Counted from the stretch's first letter, positions 36,732 to 47,394 are shown. The stretch: DNA of 64,000 bases from Saccharospirillaceae bacterium (GCA_022448365.1 JAKVCS010000001.1:124001-188000); one strand, 5' to 3'. Notes: generated from the letters alone by a model not told the origin. Made by a program: numbers and translations.

Positions 36732-37895
36732 TCAGACGATTGATTCGATTTCAGTTTCAGATAAAGTTTGTTGAATCTTCTGGCGTAATCCCGGGTGTTT
36801 TATATCACCGTTTTCGGTCACCAGTGTGGCAGCCACAATGTCATCATCAGGATTCACGCTAAGCTCACCATCGGAGACCATGTTCAGCAGAAAAGTAGTT
36901 ATATTTTTTGCCAATAATTGCGATGCATGAACCGGGACACGACCCGGGTGATCGGTGTAACCAATAATGGTGACACCATCGACATAAACTTTTTGGTCAG
37001 CAACGGTCCCTTCAACATTGCCACCCCGCTCGGCCGCCAGGTCAACCACCACAGAACCTTTTTTCATACAGGTCAACATGTCACGGGTAATCAGCCGTGG
37101 ACTGGGTTTTCCCGGTATCGCCGCGGTGGTGATAACCAAGTCAGCCTGGGAGATTTTGGTGCTCATCTGTTCCCGTTGCTGGCGATAAAAGGCTTGGGAT
37201 TTTTCGCTGGCGTAACCAGACTCGTTACCGCTTTCGGTTTCCAGATCAAATTCCACAAACTTAGCTCCCAACGATTCAACCTGCTCGCGAACCTCCGAAC
37301 GAGTGTCGTACGCCTCTACCACTGCCCCTAAACGGCGTGCGGTTGAAATAGCCATCAAACCCGCCACACCGGCACCAATGACAAAGACCCGGGCCGGATG
37401 AATAGTTCCAGCTGCTGTCATCAACATCGGGAAATACTGAGGCAGCGCCATGGCACCGGCCAATACCGAGCGATAACCACTGATGGCCCCCATGGAGCTT
37501 AATACGTCCATGGATTGGGCCCTGGTAGTACGGGGGATAAACTCCAACGCAAATGAGCGGATGTTTTGCTCTGCCAACTGGCTTATTAAAGGCAGATTAA
37601 ACCAGGCATCTAACAGACAGATCAGGGTCGTGTGTTCTTTTAACAAAAACACCTCCTGATCCAGAGGCTGACGCACTTTCAGGATGATATCGGCCTGCTG
37701 ATACAACGACTCGGCGGTTGGTGCGATACTGGCACCGCAGTTACGATATTCATCGTCGGCAAAATGCGCTTGATCACCCGCTCCCTGCTGAACAACCACC
37801 TCAAAGCCATTATCGATCAGCATCTGAATACCCGAAGGTATTAATGCCACCCGGGCTTCTCCAGGAAATATTTCCTTGGGCACTCCAATCAACAT
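36732..37895 (-). CDS. pntAA: NAD(P) transhydrogenase, alpha subunit part 1
   Basis: A 387-residue soluble NAD(H)-binding subunit related to alanine dehydrogenase: starts MLIGVPKEIFPGEARVAL, with Rossmann motif VIGAGVAGLMAISTARRLGA near residue 170 and the mobile-loop region around residue 220-240. RVPVHASQLLAKN near the C-terminus is typical. First gene of the three-gene pnt operon. GGAG upstream of the ATG. Confidence 0.95.
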   Translation of the reverse strand: MLIGVPKEIFPGEARVALIPSGIQMLIDNGFEVVVQQGAGDQAHFADDEYRNCGASIAPTAESLYQQADIILKVRQPLDQEVFLLKEHTTLICLLDAWFNLPLISQLAEQNIRSFALEFIPRTTRAQSMDVLSSMGAISGYRSVLAGAMALPQYFPMLMTAAGTIHPARVFVIGAGVAGLMAISTARRLGAVVEAYDTRSEVREQVESLGAKFVEFDLETESGNESGYASEKSQAFYRQQREQMSTKISQADLVITTAAIPGKPSPRLITRDMLTCMKKGSVVVDLAAERGGNVEGTVADQKVYVDGVTIIGYTDHPGRVPVHASQLLAKNITTFLLNMVSDGELSVNPDDDIVAATLVTENGDIKHPGLRQKIQQTLSETEIESIV

Positions 37896-37966
37896 AATAA
37901 AAACTCCTTATATTTTATAAATTAATAAAGACGTGAGATTAAAAGTTTCAGAAAAACAGAAGCCAT

Positions 37967-37990
37967 CGGGAATTGAGAATTCAATTCCCG
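37967..37990 (-). terminator. Perfect hairpin between mqo and pntAA
   Basis: CGGGAATTG-AGAATT-CAATTCCCG, a 9-bp perfect stem 60 bp past the mqo stop on the minus strand. A T5 run follows after about nine bases, so it is a possible but not ideal mqo terminator. Confidence 0.4.
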
Positions 37991-38049
37991 GGTTCAGCGT
38001 TTATTTCATAAATAGTTATTACTTATACGATAAGATTAATCGCGTTTAA

Positions 38050-39603
38050 TCAGCCATGGTGATATTGGCTACTGATAATGGCCGATGATCCAGCCACTGT
38101 ATTTTCAGGCGACTTCAGACCCAGCGTAGTAAGCGTTTGCTGTCGGATATCACGTAATAATTTGCCATCCTCGATCAGAGACTCTCCATAAGAAGGCAAC
38201 AGCAATTTCAATCGATGTTTCCAGCCTGCCTGCATCCTGAGTGCAAAACATTTTTCCAATACCTCGATCATTGCCCGGGTCGCAACCGAAGCACCGGGAG
38301 ATGCACCCAATAACGCCGCCAGCGAACCGTCTGCGGCAGCGACCAGTTCCGTACCGAATTCCAGTTTTCCCTTACCATCTGCGTCTTTCTTGATGATCTG
38401 CACTCGTTGACCGGCATCGACGAGGAACCAGTCATCGGTTTTGGCAGCCGGATAATACTGCTTTAAGGTCGCCATCCGATCTTCATGAGACTGCATAACT
38501 TCACGGATAAGATATCGCGTCAGATCCATATTTTTCAGGCCAACTTCGACCATCGGTTTCAGGTTATTTAGACGCACCGACCTGATTAAATCCAACTTCG
38601 AACCCGCTTTCAGAAATTGCGTGGTAAAACCTGCATAGGGGCCAAACAAGAGCGCCGGTTTACCATTAATCATGCGCGTATCGAGGTGAGGTACCGACAT
38701 CGGCGGCGCACCAATCGCAGCTTTGCCGTATACCTTAGCGTGATGACGAGCGACAACCTTCGGGTTTTGACACACCAGCCATTGACCAGACACCGGGAAA
38801 CCACCATAGCCCTTGCCTTCCGGGATGCCCGATTTCTGCAACAATGGCAAAGCAGCGCCACCAGCCCCCAGGAAAACAAACTGACTATCGATCGTTTGTT
38901 TATCTCCGGTAATATTATTTTTAATTTCAACCTGCCAGCGCTTGCTGGCTGTTTTTCTCAATGCGCCGACTTCATGATCCAGCATCAGCTCGAAATGATT
39001 TTGCTGTTGCAGATTTTTCACCAGGTGGCGAGTCAGCGAACCAAAATCGATGTCAGCACCATAAGCAACACGGGTTGCAGCAACAGGATCACCATCCGGA
39101 CGCTGATCCATGACCAGCGGCATCCACTGCTTCAAAACCTCAGCATCATCGCTGAATTCCATATCGGCAAATAAATGATGTGCCGATAATTTTTCAAAGC
39201 GCTCACGCAGGAAGGCGACATTTTCTTCGCCCCAAACGAAGCTGATGTGCGGAGTGGGATTAATAAACGCCTGTGGCGATGGCAGATCGCCAGTAGCGAT
39301 TAATGATGACCATAATTGCAGCGATAATTCAAAGTTCGAATTAATTGTTAATGCGCGATTAATTTCCACCGCCCTTTTTCCATTGTCAGCCGCTAACACT
39401 TCGGGAGTGTAATTCAGTTCACAATATCCGGCGTGACCGGTTCCGGCATTATTCCAGCCGTCAGTACTTTCGCCAGCAACGGAATGAAGTCGCTCGACCA
39501 TCAGGATATTGATCGACGGCTCCAGTTTCTTAAGTAAAGTAGCCAACGTTGTACTCATCACACCACTGCCGACTAACAATGCATCAACTTTCTTCGCTGT
39601 CAT
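38050..39603 (-). CDS. mqo: Malate:quinone oxidoreductase
   Basis: A 517-residue FAD enzyme that oxidises malate to oxaloacetate and passes electrons to quinone at the inner membrane. FAD motif at the N-terminus (ALLVGSGVMSTTLATLL), the family motifs GWNNAGTGHAGYCELNYTP and LLFGPYAGF, and the C-terminal LLGASPGASVATRAM. CAGGAG precedes the start. It is a single gene with long spacers on both sides. Confidence 0.96.
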   Translation of the reverse strand: MTAKKVDALLVGSGVMSTTLATLLKKLEPSINILMVERLHSVAGESTDGWNNAGTGHAGYCELNYTPEVLAADNGKRAVEINRALTINSNFELSLQLWSSLIATGDLPSPQAFINPTPHISFVWGEENVAFLRERFEKLSAHHLFADMEFSDDAEVLKQWMPLVMDQRPDGDPVAATRVAYGADIDFGSLTRHLVKNLQQQNHFELMLDHEVGALRKTASKRWQVEIKNNITGDKQTIDSQFVFLGAGGAALPLLQKSGIPEGKGYGGFPVSGQWLVCQNPKVVARHHAKVYGKAAIGAPPMSVPHLDTRMINGKPALLFGPYAGFTTQFLKAGSKLDLIRSVRLNNLKPMVEVGLKNMDLTRYLIREVMQSHEDRMATLKQYYPAAKTDDWFLVDAGQRVQIIKKDADGKGKLEFGTELVAAADGSLAALLGASPGASVATRAMIEVLEKCFALRMQAGWKHRLKLLLPSYGESLIEDGKLLRDIRQQTLTTLGLKSPENTVAGSSAIISSQYHHG

Positions 39604-40083
39604 GGTGATTTCTCCTGTAGGTGAAAATCATGTTTCCTGATGGTGCGGATCTGCACACGATTACAATGGGCTTGTGGCCCTACCCGCCAATAGCAGGTTC
39701 GAGGTGGAGTTATACGGATCCAATAAGTTGGTCGCAATAGCAAACGCAGGTTGTAATCAGTAGAGTTTTTTATGCCTGTTATAAGCTATTGCTTATACAT
39801 ACAATTCTTTGCATTGGTTTTTTGTTATGATCCAGCTTGCAGCGCCTGAAACGGAACTATGACTTAAGCCGGGCACAAGAAGGGTTTAAAACGAAGAAAT
39901 TCAGCTCATTTTATTGAAGAATTCCGCGATTGCATCGGTGGATGCCTTTACCGCATCGGGTTTGTGGACCAGCAAAGCAGTGCACAAAGCTGTAGGATAT
40001 GGATACAAAATGTCGGTTCGCTCATTGCGCTGGTCTATAATATCCCGTGAATTAATCTCCCGAATGACCTCAGAAACGAATAC
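39604..40083. other. Long intergenic region, no gene recognised
   Basis: These 480 bp lie between the divergent mqo and NIPSNAP genes and presumably hold both promoters. An open frame on the minus strand (39901-40182) overlaps the start of the NIPSNAP gene and shows no recognisable family. I found no convincing operator. Confidence 0.45.
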
Positions 40084-40398
40084 ATGAAAATCATCGAACT
40101 TCGCGAATATAAAATTAAGTCGGGCAAAACACAGGAATGGCTGGAACTGATGGGTACCGAAATTCTGCCCTACCAACGCCATAAAGGCATGAACGTACTC
40201 AATACTTACCTACAAACAGACGACGAGGGTAACGACTATTTCGTCTGGCTCCGGGAGTTTGAAAATGAGGAGTCACGACAGCGACTTTACGCTGAAACGT
40301 ATGACGATTGGTGGAAAACTGAAATGAGAGGCAGAGTTTTCAGCCTGATTGAAGAAAGTGCTGTCAGTGTAAAACTGTTAAAACCGCTGGATATGTAA
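40084..40398 (+). CDS. NIPSNAP family protein
   Basis: A 104-residue small protein beginning MKIIELREYKIKSGK, with WLELMGTEILPYQRHKGM and YFVWLREFENEESR, the layout of a single dimeric alpha-beta barrel NIPSNAP domain. Family members are small cytoplasmic proteins of mostly unknown function. It is convergent with cysN across a bidirectional terminator. Confidence 0.85.
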   Translation: MKIIELREYKIKSGKTQEWLELMGTEILPYQRHKGMNVLNTYLQTDDEGNDYFVWLREFENEESRQRLYAETYDDWWKTEMRGRVFSLIEESAVSVKLLKPLDM

Positions 40399-40454
40399 TC
40401 GTTATTTCGCGTTAAATACGCCCAACAAAATGCCCAGAGTAAAAACTGCGCAAT

Positions 40455-40490
40455 AAAACCCCCGATCTGTTTCCAGACCGGGGTTTTAAA
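40455..40490. terminator. Bidirectional terminator between NIPSNAP gene and cysN
   Basis: A GC-rich stem (around AAAACCCC...CGATCTG with CAGACCGGGG...TTTT) flanked by A-run and T-run, with a four-base loop. It can serve both convergent genes. Confidence 0.8.
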
Positions 40491-40509
40491 AGACAGAGAA
40501 AAAACGGAA

Positions 40510-42120
40510 TTAAATAATTCCTTTCTCCTGCAGTTCCGCAATCAGGCTATCCAGAGACTCCTGATCCGCGGCCAGGCTGATATCAGCGCCGTCTGCACCA
40601 CCGGCAACCAGAGCAACCAGACCCGCAGCTTTCAGTAGTTCTGCATTCTCGGCTGTTGCGATGCCAGATACGCGACCCATTTCAAACAGACGACGATCCA
40701 GTTTCAGAGCAACGTCTTCGGCGTTTGCTGCGTTGATGGCAACAACGGCTGGCTTCTGACCGAAACGTGCGGCTTTCTCTTCCGCCGACACTGGGTGTGC
40801 ATCACCCTCACTATCCTGAGCCTCACCAACAATCATACCAGCGCCAACAGTTACGTTGGTCAGACGGTCAATCACGATAAAACCACCCGTTGCGCGGTTT
40901 TTCTGATACGGGTCGAAGGCCACCGGTTTAGTCAGCGCCACTTCACAGAGCGCAATCTCGTTCAGTTTGACTTCGTCCGCTTCGTGGTGATCCATGGTGT
41001 TAACATCCACACGATGGTGAATCTTAGACACAGCTCCCTGGGACATCTGTGAAGCAAATTTAATGTCGTAAGGTTTACCCGGAACCAATGCGTCTTCGGC
41101 CATCCATACGATGTCGGCGTTCAACTTGCTCGATACTGTGGGTACATCGTCGATATGAACCAGCGTATCACCGCGGGATACGTCAATTTCATCTTTCAGG
41201 GTGATGGTCACCGCCTGATCGATGAATGCTTCGTCCTGGTCACCCTCGTAGGTCACAATCTTATCGACGGTGCTGGTTTTGCGCGAAGGCAACGCCATTA
41301 CGCTGTCGCCCGGGCGAATGGAACCCGATGCCACGGTGCCACAGAAACCACGGAAATCCAGGTTGGGACGATTTACGTATTGAACCGGGAAGCGGAAATT
41401 CTGCAGATTTTTATCAGCCGAAATTTCTGCCGTTTCCAGAATTTCCATCAATGTTTTGTCGGTATACCAGTTGGAGCGCTCGGTACGGTTAACAATATTG
41501 TCCCCGTCTAGCGCAGAAATTGGCACACACTTGATGTCGCTCAGATTCAGGTTTTCAGCAAACTTGAGGTAATCCGCCTTGATCTCTTCGAAGCGCTCTT
41601 CGGAGAAATCCAGCAGATCCATTTTATTCACGGCAACAACGACGTGTTTGATACCCAGCAGTGACGCGATGTAGGAGTGACGCTTGGTCTGCGTCTGAAC
41701 ACCGTAGCGGGCATCGATCAGGATGATCGCCAGATCACAGGTCGAAGCACCGGTGGCCATGTTACGGGTGTACTGCTCGTGTCCAGGCGTGTCGGCAATG
41801 ATGAACTTACGCTTCTCAGTGGAGAAATAACGGTAAGCCACATCGATGGTGATACCTTGCTCACGCTCAGCGGCCAAGCCGTCTACCAACAGTGCCAGGT
41901 CGATTTTGTCGCCCTGAGTGCCGGATTTTGCTGAGTCATTTTCAACCGCTGCCAGCTGATCTTCAAAGATCATCTTGGAATCGTATAACAAACGGCCAAT
42001 CAGAGTAGACTTACCGTCATCGACGTTACCGCAAGTCAGAAAGCGCAACAGTTCTTTGTTTTCGTGTTGCTTCAGATACGCCAGGATATCTTCTGCAATC
42101 AGGTTTGATTGGTGTGACAT
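40510..42120 (-). CDS. cysN: Sulfate adenylyltransferase subunit 1 (GTPase) with degenerate C-terminal extension
   Basis: A 536-residue EF-Tu-like GTPase: G1 [16 protein letters not shown]3 DTPGHEQY, G4 NKMD. With CysD it makes adenylyl sulfate from sulfate and ATP, driven by GTP. E. coli CysN has about 475 residues. The extra C-terminal 95 residues align by eye with an APS kinase domain ([10 protein letters not shown], then [10 protein letters not shown], then [14 protein letters not shown]), but the expected Walker A motif is replaced by NAANAEDVA and the middle is deleted. So it looks like a CysNC fusion whose kinase half has decayed. It overlaps cysD by one base. Confidence 0.93.
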   Translation of the reverse strand: MSHQSNLIAEDILAYLKQHENKELLRFLTCGNVDDGKSTLIGRLLYDSKMIFEDQLAAVENDSAKSGTQGDKIDLALLVDGLAAEREQGITIDVAYRYFSTEKRKFIIADTPGHEQYTRNMATGASTCDLAIILIDARYGVQTQTKRHSYIASLLGIKHVVVAVNKMDLLDFSEERFEEIKADYLKFAENLNLSDIKCVPISALDGDNIVNRTERSNWYTDKTLMEILETAEISADKNLQNFRFPVQYVNRPNLDFRGFCGTVASGSIRPGDSVMALPSRKTSTVDKIVTYEGDQDEAFIDQAVTITLKDEIDVSRGDTLVHIDDVPTVSSKLNADIVWMAEDALVPGKPYDIKFASQMSQGAVSKIHHRVDVNTMDHHEADEVKLNEIALCEVALTKPVAFDPYQKNRATGGFIVIDRLTNVTVGAGMIVGEAQDSEGDAHPVSAEEKAARFGQKPAVVAINAANAEDVALKLDRRLFEMGRVSGIATAENAELLKAAGLVALVAGGADGADISLAADQESLDSLIAELQEKGII

Positions 42121-43028
42121 TAGAAGTACCCCTCTTGTTTTTTCTTCTCCATGGAACCGGATGAATCGTGGTCAATCGCCCGACCCTGACGCTCTGACGT
42201 AGTGGTCAGCAGCATTTCCTGAATAATCTCAGGCAGAGTGTTGGCGGTGGATTCCACGGCACCGGTTAATGGGTAACAACCCAGGGTACGGAAGCGAACC
42301 ATTTTATTCTCAGGCACTTCGCCTTCGTTTAACGGCATACGCTCATCGTCAACCATGATCAGCATGCCATCACGCTCAACCACAGGACGTTCTTCTGCCA
42401 GGTACAGACCTGGAATTTCGATGTTTTCCATGTAGATGTACTGCCAGATATCCAGCTCAGTCCAGTTGGATAATGGGAATACACGGATGGATTCACCTTT
42501 GTTTACTTTACCGTTGTAGATGTTCCACAGTTCAGGACGCTGGTTTTTCGGGTCCCAACGGTGGTTTTCATCACGGAAGGAGTACACACGCTCTTTCGCA
42601 CGGGATTTTTCTTCATCACGACGCGCACCACCAAAGGCCGCATCAAAGCCCCATTTGTCCAGCGCTTGTTTCAGCGCCTGGGTTTTCATGATGTCAGTGT
42701 GCTTGGAAGAACCATGGGTGAACGGGCCTACGCCCTGCGCCAGACCTTCCGGATTAGTATGAACCAGCAGTTCCATACCAACGGTTTCCGCCATTTTGTC
42801 GCGGAACTCGATCATTTCTTTGAACTTCCACTTAGTATCCACGTGCATCAGTGGAAATGGTGGTTTACCCGGATAAAAAGCTTTTCGGGCCAGGTGCAGC
42901 ATTACCGCGGAATCTTTACCCACGGAATACAGCATTACCGGATTATCAAACTCTGCAGCGACTTCACGGATGATGTGAATACTTTCCGCTTCGAGCTGTT
43001 TTAGATGCGTCAGATTGTAGTCAGTCAT
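42120..43028 (-). CDS. cysD: Sulfate adenylyltransferase subunit 2
   Basis: A 302-residue PP-loop ATP pyrophosphatase, the catalytic partner of CysN. The PP-loop is [11 protein letters not shown] (SxGKDS) near residue 36, followed by [27 protein letters not shown] and the C-terminal RQGRAIDHD. First gene of the cysDN operon. A 274-bp upstream gap to the divergent hydrolase gene holds its promoter; I could not define a CysB site. Confidence 0.96.
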   Translation of the reverse strand: MTDYNLTHLKQLEAESIHIIREVAAEFDNPVMLYSVGKDSAVMLHLARKAFYPGKPPFPLMHVDTKWKFKEMIEFRDKMAETVGMELLVHTNPEGLAQGVGPFTHGSSKHTDIMKTQALKQALDKWGFDAAFGGARRDEEKSRAKERVYSFRDENHRWDPKNQRPELWNIYNGKVNKGESIRVFPLSNWTELDIWQYIYMENIEIPGLYLAEERPVVERDGMLIMVDDERMPLNEGEVPENKMVRFRTLGCYPLTGAVESTANTLPEIIQEMLLTTTSERQGRAIDHDSSGSMEKKKQEGYF

Positions 43029-43302
43029 GGTTGCTCTTCTGCTTCCGAGCTATCCCTCAGGGACATGATCGGAGTTACTTTTCGCCTAATTTAGATGGAC
43101 GCGACTATATCAAGAGGTGAGATATATAAGAAGGTATGTTCGATAACATTTAGCTATATGGATATAGGCAGCTTGTCGTATCATTTCCCCGGCCCGGAAC
43201 TTACCATTGTCGCCAAGCCACAGGCAGAACGGCGGTCGTCTGTTTCCGCACTAAACCGGCCCGACTGCGCTCCCCATAAAACCCGAATCACAGGGACAAC
43301 GT

Positions 43303-43923
43303 ATGAGTGAAATAGCAATCCGCATCGCAACACCCAGCGGTGACCTGGAAGCCCGAGTGGATAACGCGGGCAGCGACGGTTTTCTGATGTGTCACCCTCA
43401 CCCCTTGTTTGATGGCAGTATGAATAACAAAGTGGTGACCACTGCCACTCGTGCAGCCGCAGGTCTTGGGCTATCGACACTGCGTTTCAATTTTCGCGGA
43501 GTTGGCAGCAGTTCAGGTGAACACGATCACGGCCAAGGCGAAGTCGATGATGTGCTTGCCGCGCTGAGATTCGCCCGACAGGAACTGGGCTGGAGCAAAA
43601 TCTATCTCGGTGGTTTTTCGTTTGGCGCCGGAATGGCTTGTCTGGCTTCCTGCCAACAACCAGAGCTAATATCCGGGCTGTTTCTGGTGGCACCAGCGGT
43701 TCATCACTTTGACGCCCCCAACGCACTCCCCTATGAATTCGAAAGTCATGTGTATATGGGCGATGCCGATGAAGTTGTTCCTTTTGACGAAGTGGACGAC
43801 TGGATTGAACGACTGGTTCCACAGCCGCATTGGCGGGTTTTCAGCGATGGCAGCCACTTCTTTCACGGCCGCCTGACCGACTTTAAACAATCATTGATTC
43901 AGGATCTGGAGGTGCTGATCTGA
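43303..43923 (+). CDS. Alpha/beta hydrolase
   Basis: A 206-residue protein with an alpha/beta hydrolase fold: nucleophile elbow GFSFGAGM, N-terminal CHPHPLFDGSMNNKVV, an RGVGSSSGEHDHGQGE segment, acid in MGDADEVVPFDEV and the final histidine in SDGSHFFHG. This matches the small cytoplasmic hydrolases near E. coli-like YqiA/dienelactone types. Substrate is unknown. A terminator follows. Confidence 0.85.
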   Translation: MSEIAIRIATPSGDLEARVDNAGSDGFLMCHPHPLFDGSMNNKVVTTATRAAAGLGLSTLRFNFRGVGSSSGEHDHGQGEVDDVLAALRFARQELGWSKIYLGGFSFGAGMACLASCQQPELISGLFLVAPAVHHFDAPNALPYEFESHVYMGDADEVVPFDEVDDWIERLVPQPHWRVFSDGSHFFHGRLTDFKQSLIQDLEVLI

Positions 43924-43957
43924 TCGCTCAATCCCGACGTTTATGCCACGACGTAAG

Positions 43958-43982
43958 CCGCACTACAAAAAAGTGCGGTTTT
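43958..43982 (+). terminator. Intrinsic terminator after the hydrolase gene
   Basis: CCGCACT-ACAAAAA-AGTGCGG followed by TTTT, 35 bp after the stop codon. Confidence 0.72.
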
Positions 43983-44049
43983 AGGTTAAATTGCGCCCCC
44001 TGAAATTTGCCCCAAGGCTTGCCAAAACGGCTTTTACGAGGAAAACACC

Positions 44050-45174
44050 GTGTCGACATCTCCAGGTTCTACTCCATGGGAACTTTACCAAGAAGACTTA
44101 AAACGCGACGACTTCTCTTACGATGCCGCTCAGGAAATGGCTGTCAAACATCTGCAGCGCCTGTATGAAGACCTGGTAGCCGATTATAAAGCTCAGAAAA
44201 ACAAGGGCTTTGTGTCCAAGTTACTGACCAAGAAGAAGCAGAAAGAACCGATTAAAGGTCTGTACTTCTGGGGGGGCGTTGGCCGTGGCAAAACCTATCT
44301 GGTTGACACCTTTTATGATGCACTGCCGTTCGAGCGTAAAATGCGAACGCATTTCCACCGCTTTATGCAACGTGTTCACGCCGACCTCACCAAACTGACC
44401 GGCGCAAAGAACCCGCTGGAAACAGTTGCTGATCAGATTGCCGAAGAAGCGGTGGTTATCTGCTTCGATGAATTCTTCGTCTCTGATATTGGTGACGCCA
44501 TGATCCTTGGCGGCCTGATGCAGGAACTGTTTGCTCGTGGTGTCACTCTGGTATCGACCTCCAACATTATTCCCGATGGTCTGTACAAAGACGGGCTGCA
44601 ACGGGATCGGTTTATCCCGGCGATTAAATTGCTGAACAAATACACTGAAGTTGTGAACGTCGATAGCGGCGTGGACTATCGACTGCGTACTCTTGAGCAG
44701 GCCGAGTTGTATCATTACCCGCTGGACAACAGCGCCGAAGCGTCACTGCAAAAAAGCTTCGATAGCCTGGCACCCGACGGTAAACACACCGAAACCAACG
44801 TTGATGTGGAGATTCTTGGTCGTAACATTCCGGCCAAAGCCATCTGTGATGACGTTGCCTGGTTTGAGTTTGAAGGCCTATGTGATGGCCCTCGATCTCA
44901 AAACGATTACATCGAACTGGGTAAACTGTTCCATGCAATTCTGATTTCCAACGTGCCGGTAATGGGCACCAAAAATGATGATCTGGCGCGCCGTTATATC
45001 AACCTGATTGATGAATTCTACGATCGTGGCGTCAAAGTCATTATGTCAGCAGATGCGCCGATTCATGAAATTTATGGCAAAGGCAAACTGGAGTTTGAAT
45101 TCCAGCGCACCACCTCTCGTATGCTGGAAATGCAATCTCACGATTATTTAGCTCGCGAACATAAAGCGGATTAG
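44050..45174 (+). CDS. zapE: Cell division protein ZapE (AFG1-like ATPase)
   Basis: A 374-residue AAA-type ATPase of the AFG1/ZapE family. Walker A GGVGRGKTYLVD (residues about 75-86), Walker B VICFDEFFVSDI, then STSNIIPDGLYKDGLQRDRF and the C-terminal ISNVPVMGTKNDDLARRYINLIDEFYD. ZapE associates with the division ring in E. coli. The start codon is a GTG (44050) with GAGGAAAA upstream. It is a single gene ending in a strong terminator. Confidence 0.94.
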   Translation: MSTSPGSTPWELYQEDLKRDDFSYDAAQEMAVKHLQRLYEDLVADYKAQKNKGFVSKLLTKKKQKEPIKGLYFWGGVGRGKTYLVDTFYDALPFERKMRTHFHRFMQRVHADLTKLTGAKNPLETVADQIAEEAVVICFDEFFVSDIGDAMILGGLMQELFARGVTLVSTSNIIPDGLYKDGLQRDRFIPAIKLLNKYTEVVNVDSGVDYRLRTLEQAELYHYPLDNSAEASLQKSFDSLAPDGKHTETNVDVEILGRNIPAKAICDDVAWFEFEGLCDGPRSQNDYIELGKLFHAILISNVPVMGTKNDDLARRYINLIDEFYDRGVKVIMSADAPIHEIYGKGKLEFEFQRTTSRMLEMQSHDYLAREHKAD

Positions 45175-45210
45175 TTCGTTTCTTGCTTATCGTTTCAATA
45201 AATCAGTGAA

Positions 45211-45244
45211 AAAATAAGCAGCTTACTCAAGCTGCTTATTTTTT
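45211..45244 (+). terminator. Intrinsic terminator after zapE
   Basis: A 14-bp A/T-flanked perfect stem around AAGCAGCTT-ACTC-AAGCTGCTT followed by six T. It ends 30 bp before the rhomboid gene. Confidence 0.85.
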
Positions 45245-45274
45245 ATACCCACGGTAACAAGGAAATACCGCATC

Positions 45275-45871
45275 ATGACACCAGTTAAGCTGTCTTTTCT
45301 GAAACAACGATTCAGGCAACAGTTTCGTCTCGTCCTTCTCATTGCCACAATCGTTGCCATTATTGAAGTTATTAACCTATTGACGCTGAGAAGCCTGAAC
45401 CAATTGGCGTTAATTCCACGTGACTTTACCCGGCTGCCTTTTATTATCACCACACCACTGCTGCATAAAGATGCCTGGCACTTCCTGTCAAACATCATCC
45501 CCTTTATGATCCTTTCGTTTTTAACGCTGCAATACGGTCGAAAAACGTACGTTACTGTCTTACTTACCGGAGTTATTTCAACGGGCATCGGTGTCTGGTT
45601 ATTTGCCCGTGGAATACCTCACATGGGTCTCAACAGTCTGGTGTATGCACTGTTTGGTTTTTTACTGTTGAGCGGTATTCGCACCCGGCAATTAACACAC
45701 CTGGCGATTTCATTCGTGACACTGCTGGGATACGGCGGCCTGGTACTGGGCCTGTTACCAATGAACGCCTATATTTCCTGGGAAAGTAACATTTTCGGCG
45801 TCCTGACTGGTCTGATATGCGCATTTTTCCTGCATAAAATGCCCAAAAAAGAAGTGACTCTGGAGATGTAA
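45275..45871 (+). CDS. Rhomboid-fold membrane protein lacking the catalytic dyad
   Basis: A 198-residue, six-helix membrane protein with the layout of small bacterial rhomboid proteases (HKDAWHFLSNIIPFM at the first conserved His/Asn region). The usual GxSG serine motif reads GLNS here: Asn120 stands where the catalytic serine should be, and Ser121 where the glycine should be. In the last helix the usual W-E-G-H reads WESN, so Asn172 replaces the catalytic histidine. Both dyad residues are thus gone, while the fold seems intact. It is most likely a pseudoprotease that binds membrane proteins. It follows zapE behind a terminator and has its own promoter. Confidence 0.8.
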   Translation: MTPVKLSFLKQRFRQQFRLVLLIATIVAIIEVINLLTLRSLNQLALIPRDFTRLPFIITTPLLHKDAWHFLSNIIPFMILSFLTLQYGRKTYVTVLLTGVISTGIGVWLFARGIPHMGLNSLVYALFGFLLLSGIRTRQLTHLAISFVTLLGYGGLVLGLLPMNAYISWESNIFGVLTGLICAFFLHKMPKKEVTLEM

Positions 45872-45903
45872 GATATACGGCCAATACCGGCATGCAACAC
45901 GCA

Positions 45904-47274
45904 TTAGCACTCGGTGTAATTGACCGCTAAACCTCCCAGTGAGGTCTCTTTATATTTTTCCGACATTTCTAATCCGGTTTGCTTCATAGCAGCGACGCAA
46001 TTATCCAGTGACATCACATGCCGGCCAGTGTCGCGGATGGCCAGTGATGCTGCGGTATAGGCTTTTAATGCACCAAAACCATTTCGTTCTATGCAGGGAA
46101 TCTGAACCAGGCCTTTCACCGGATCGCAAGTCATACCCAGATGATGCTCAAGCGCAATTTCGGCAGCATGCTCAATCTGTTCCGCACTGCCACCCATAAC
46201 AGCACACAATCCTGCCGCGGCCATTGCACTGGCAGAACCGACCTCACCCTGGCACCCTACTTCAGCGCCCGAAATCGAGCTTTTGTGTTTAATAATTCCG
46301 CCGATTGCCGCCGCAGTCAGCAAAAAATCCTGTATCTGTCGCTCGGACAATTGCTTATTCCGCCAGACGTAATACAACACCGCAGGAATTACCCCCGCCG
46401 CACCATTGGTCGGTGCAGTCACCACGGCATGGCCAGCCGCGTTTTCTTCATTGACTGCCATTGCATAAGCGCACAACCACTCGTGTAATTGCGCATTTTC
46501 CTCACACTGCTGTAACTGCCGTATTAAGCGCTGCGCACGACGTTGTACTTTCAGACCGCCAGGTAACTCACCTTCGCAGTTTAAACCGCTTTCGAGGCAC
46601 ACCTTCATGGCTTGCCAGATTTCGTTCAGGCCTTTATCCAGACACTCATCGGTCCAATGAAAATGTTCATTCTGGCGCTTCATCTCGGCAATGGTCAGGC
46701 CGTTTTTGTGTGCCATTTCTACCATTGAGGCGGCACTGTCAAAAGGGAACGGGTATTGACTGGCGGGCAGTAATTTAAGTGGCGCTACCAGACCCTGCAA
46801 TTCCGCACGGTTATGGATAAATCCGCCACCGATCGAGAAATAATGTTCGTGGCGAACCAACTCATCCCGATTATTACGGAGTTCAAACAGCATCGCATTG
46901 GGGTGCTCCGGCAAACGTAGCTTGGTAGCAAACACCACATCATCAAAGAAACAAAAGTTGAACCAGTGCCCACCGTGATCAAAACCATCGAGTTGCTGCA
47001 AACGGCCGACTTCAGCTTCAATGTTGATGTGGGCTAACCGATCTGGACGATGCCCGTGCAATCCAAGTAATACCGCTTTATCAGTGGCATGGCCACGCCC
47101 GGTTAGTGCCAGTGAGCCACCCAGAATACAACGCACGTGCATACCAGGGGATACGGTTTCCAGCGGCGCTAAAACCTCGTCACGAAAGCGACACGCGGCC
47201 AGCATCGGACCAACGGTGTGTGAGCTGGACGGGCCGATACCCGGCTTAAACAAATCAAGCGTACTGATGAACAT
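45904..47274 (-). CDS. sdaA: L-serine ammonia-lyase (iron-sulfur type)
   Basis: A 456-residue single-chain L-serine deaminase producing pyruvate and ammonium. The N-terminal part begins [21 protein letters not shown]; the C-terminal part has [17 protein letters not shown] and [17 protein letters not shown] with the cysteines that bind the [4Fe-4S] cluster. The ATG at 47274 has GGAGGAG five bases upstream and is preferred over a start 24 codons earlier. It is convergent with the rhomboid gene. Confidence 0.95.
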   Translation of the reverse strand: MFISTLDLFKPGIGPSSSHTVGPMLAACRFRDEVLAPLETVSPGMHVRCILGGSLALTGRGHATDKAVLLGLHGHRPDRLAHINIEAEVGRLQQLDGFDHGGHWFNFCFFDDVVFATKLRLPEHPNAMLFELRNNRDELVRHEHYFSIGGGFIHNRAELQGLVAPLKLLPASQYPFPFDSAASMVEMAHKNGLTIAEMKRQNEHFHWTDECLDKGLNEIWQAMKVCLESGLNCEGELPGGLKVQRRAQRLIRQLQQCEENAQLHEWLCAYAMAVNEENAAGHAVVTAPTNGAAGVIPAVLYYVWRNKQLSERQIQDFLLTAAAIGGIIKHKSSISGAEVGCQGEVGSASAMAAAGLCAVMGGSAEQIEHAAEIALEHHLGMTCDPVKGLVQIPCIERNGFGALKAYTAASLAIRDTGRHVMSLDNCVAAMKQTGLEMSEKYKETSLGGLAVNYTEC

Positions 47275-47394
47275 AAAGACTCCTCCGTACCGAGCCTGCT
47301 TGTCATCTCCAGTATCCGCCATCTGTGGTAAATTGCCAGAAGGCAACTTACATTACTCAATATCCTCAGTGAGAATGCCCTTAGTTCACTGACA

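Noticed and set aside
39901-40182. Open frame of 93 codons on the minus strand between mqo and the NIPSNAP gene
   Set aside because: It overlaps the start of the NIPSNAP gene, has no ribosome binding site I can see and no recognisable family.
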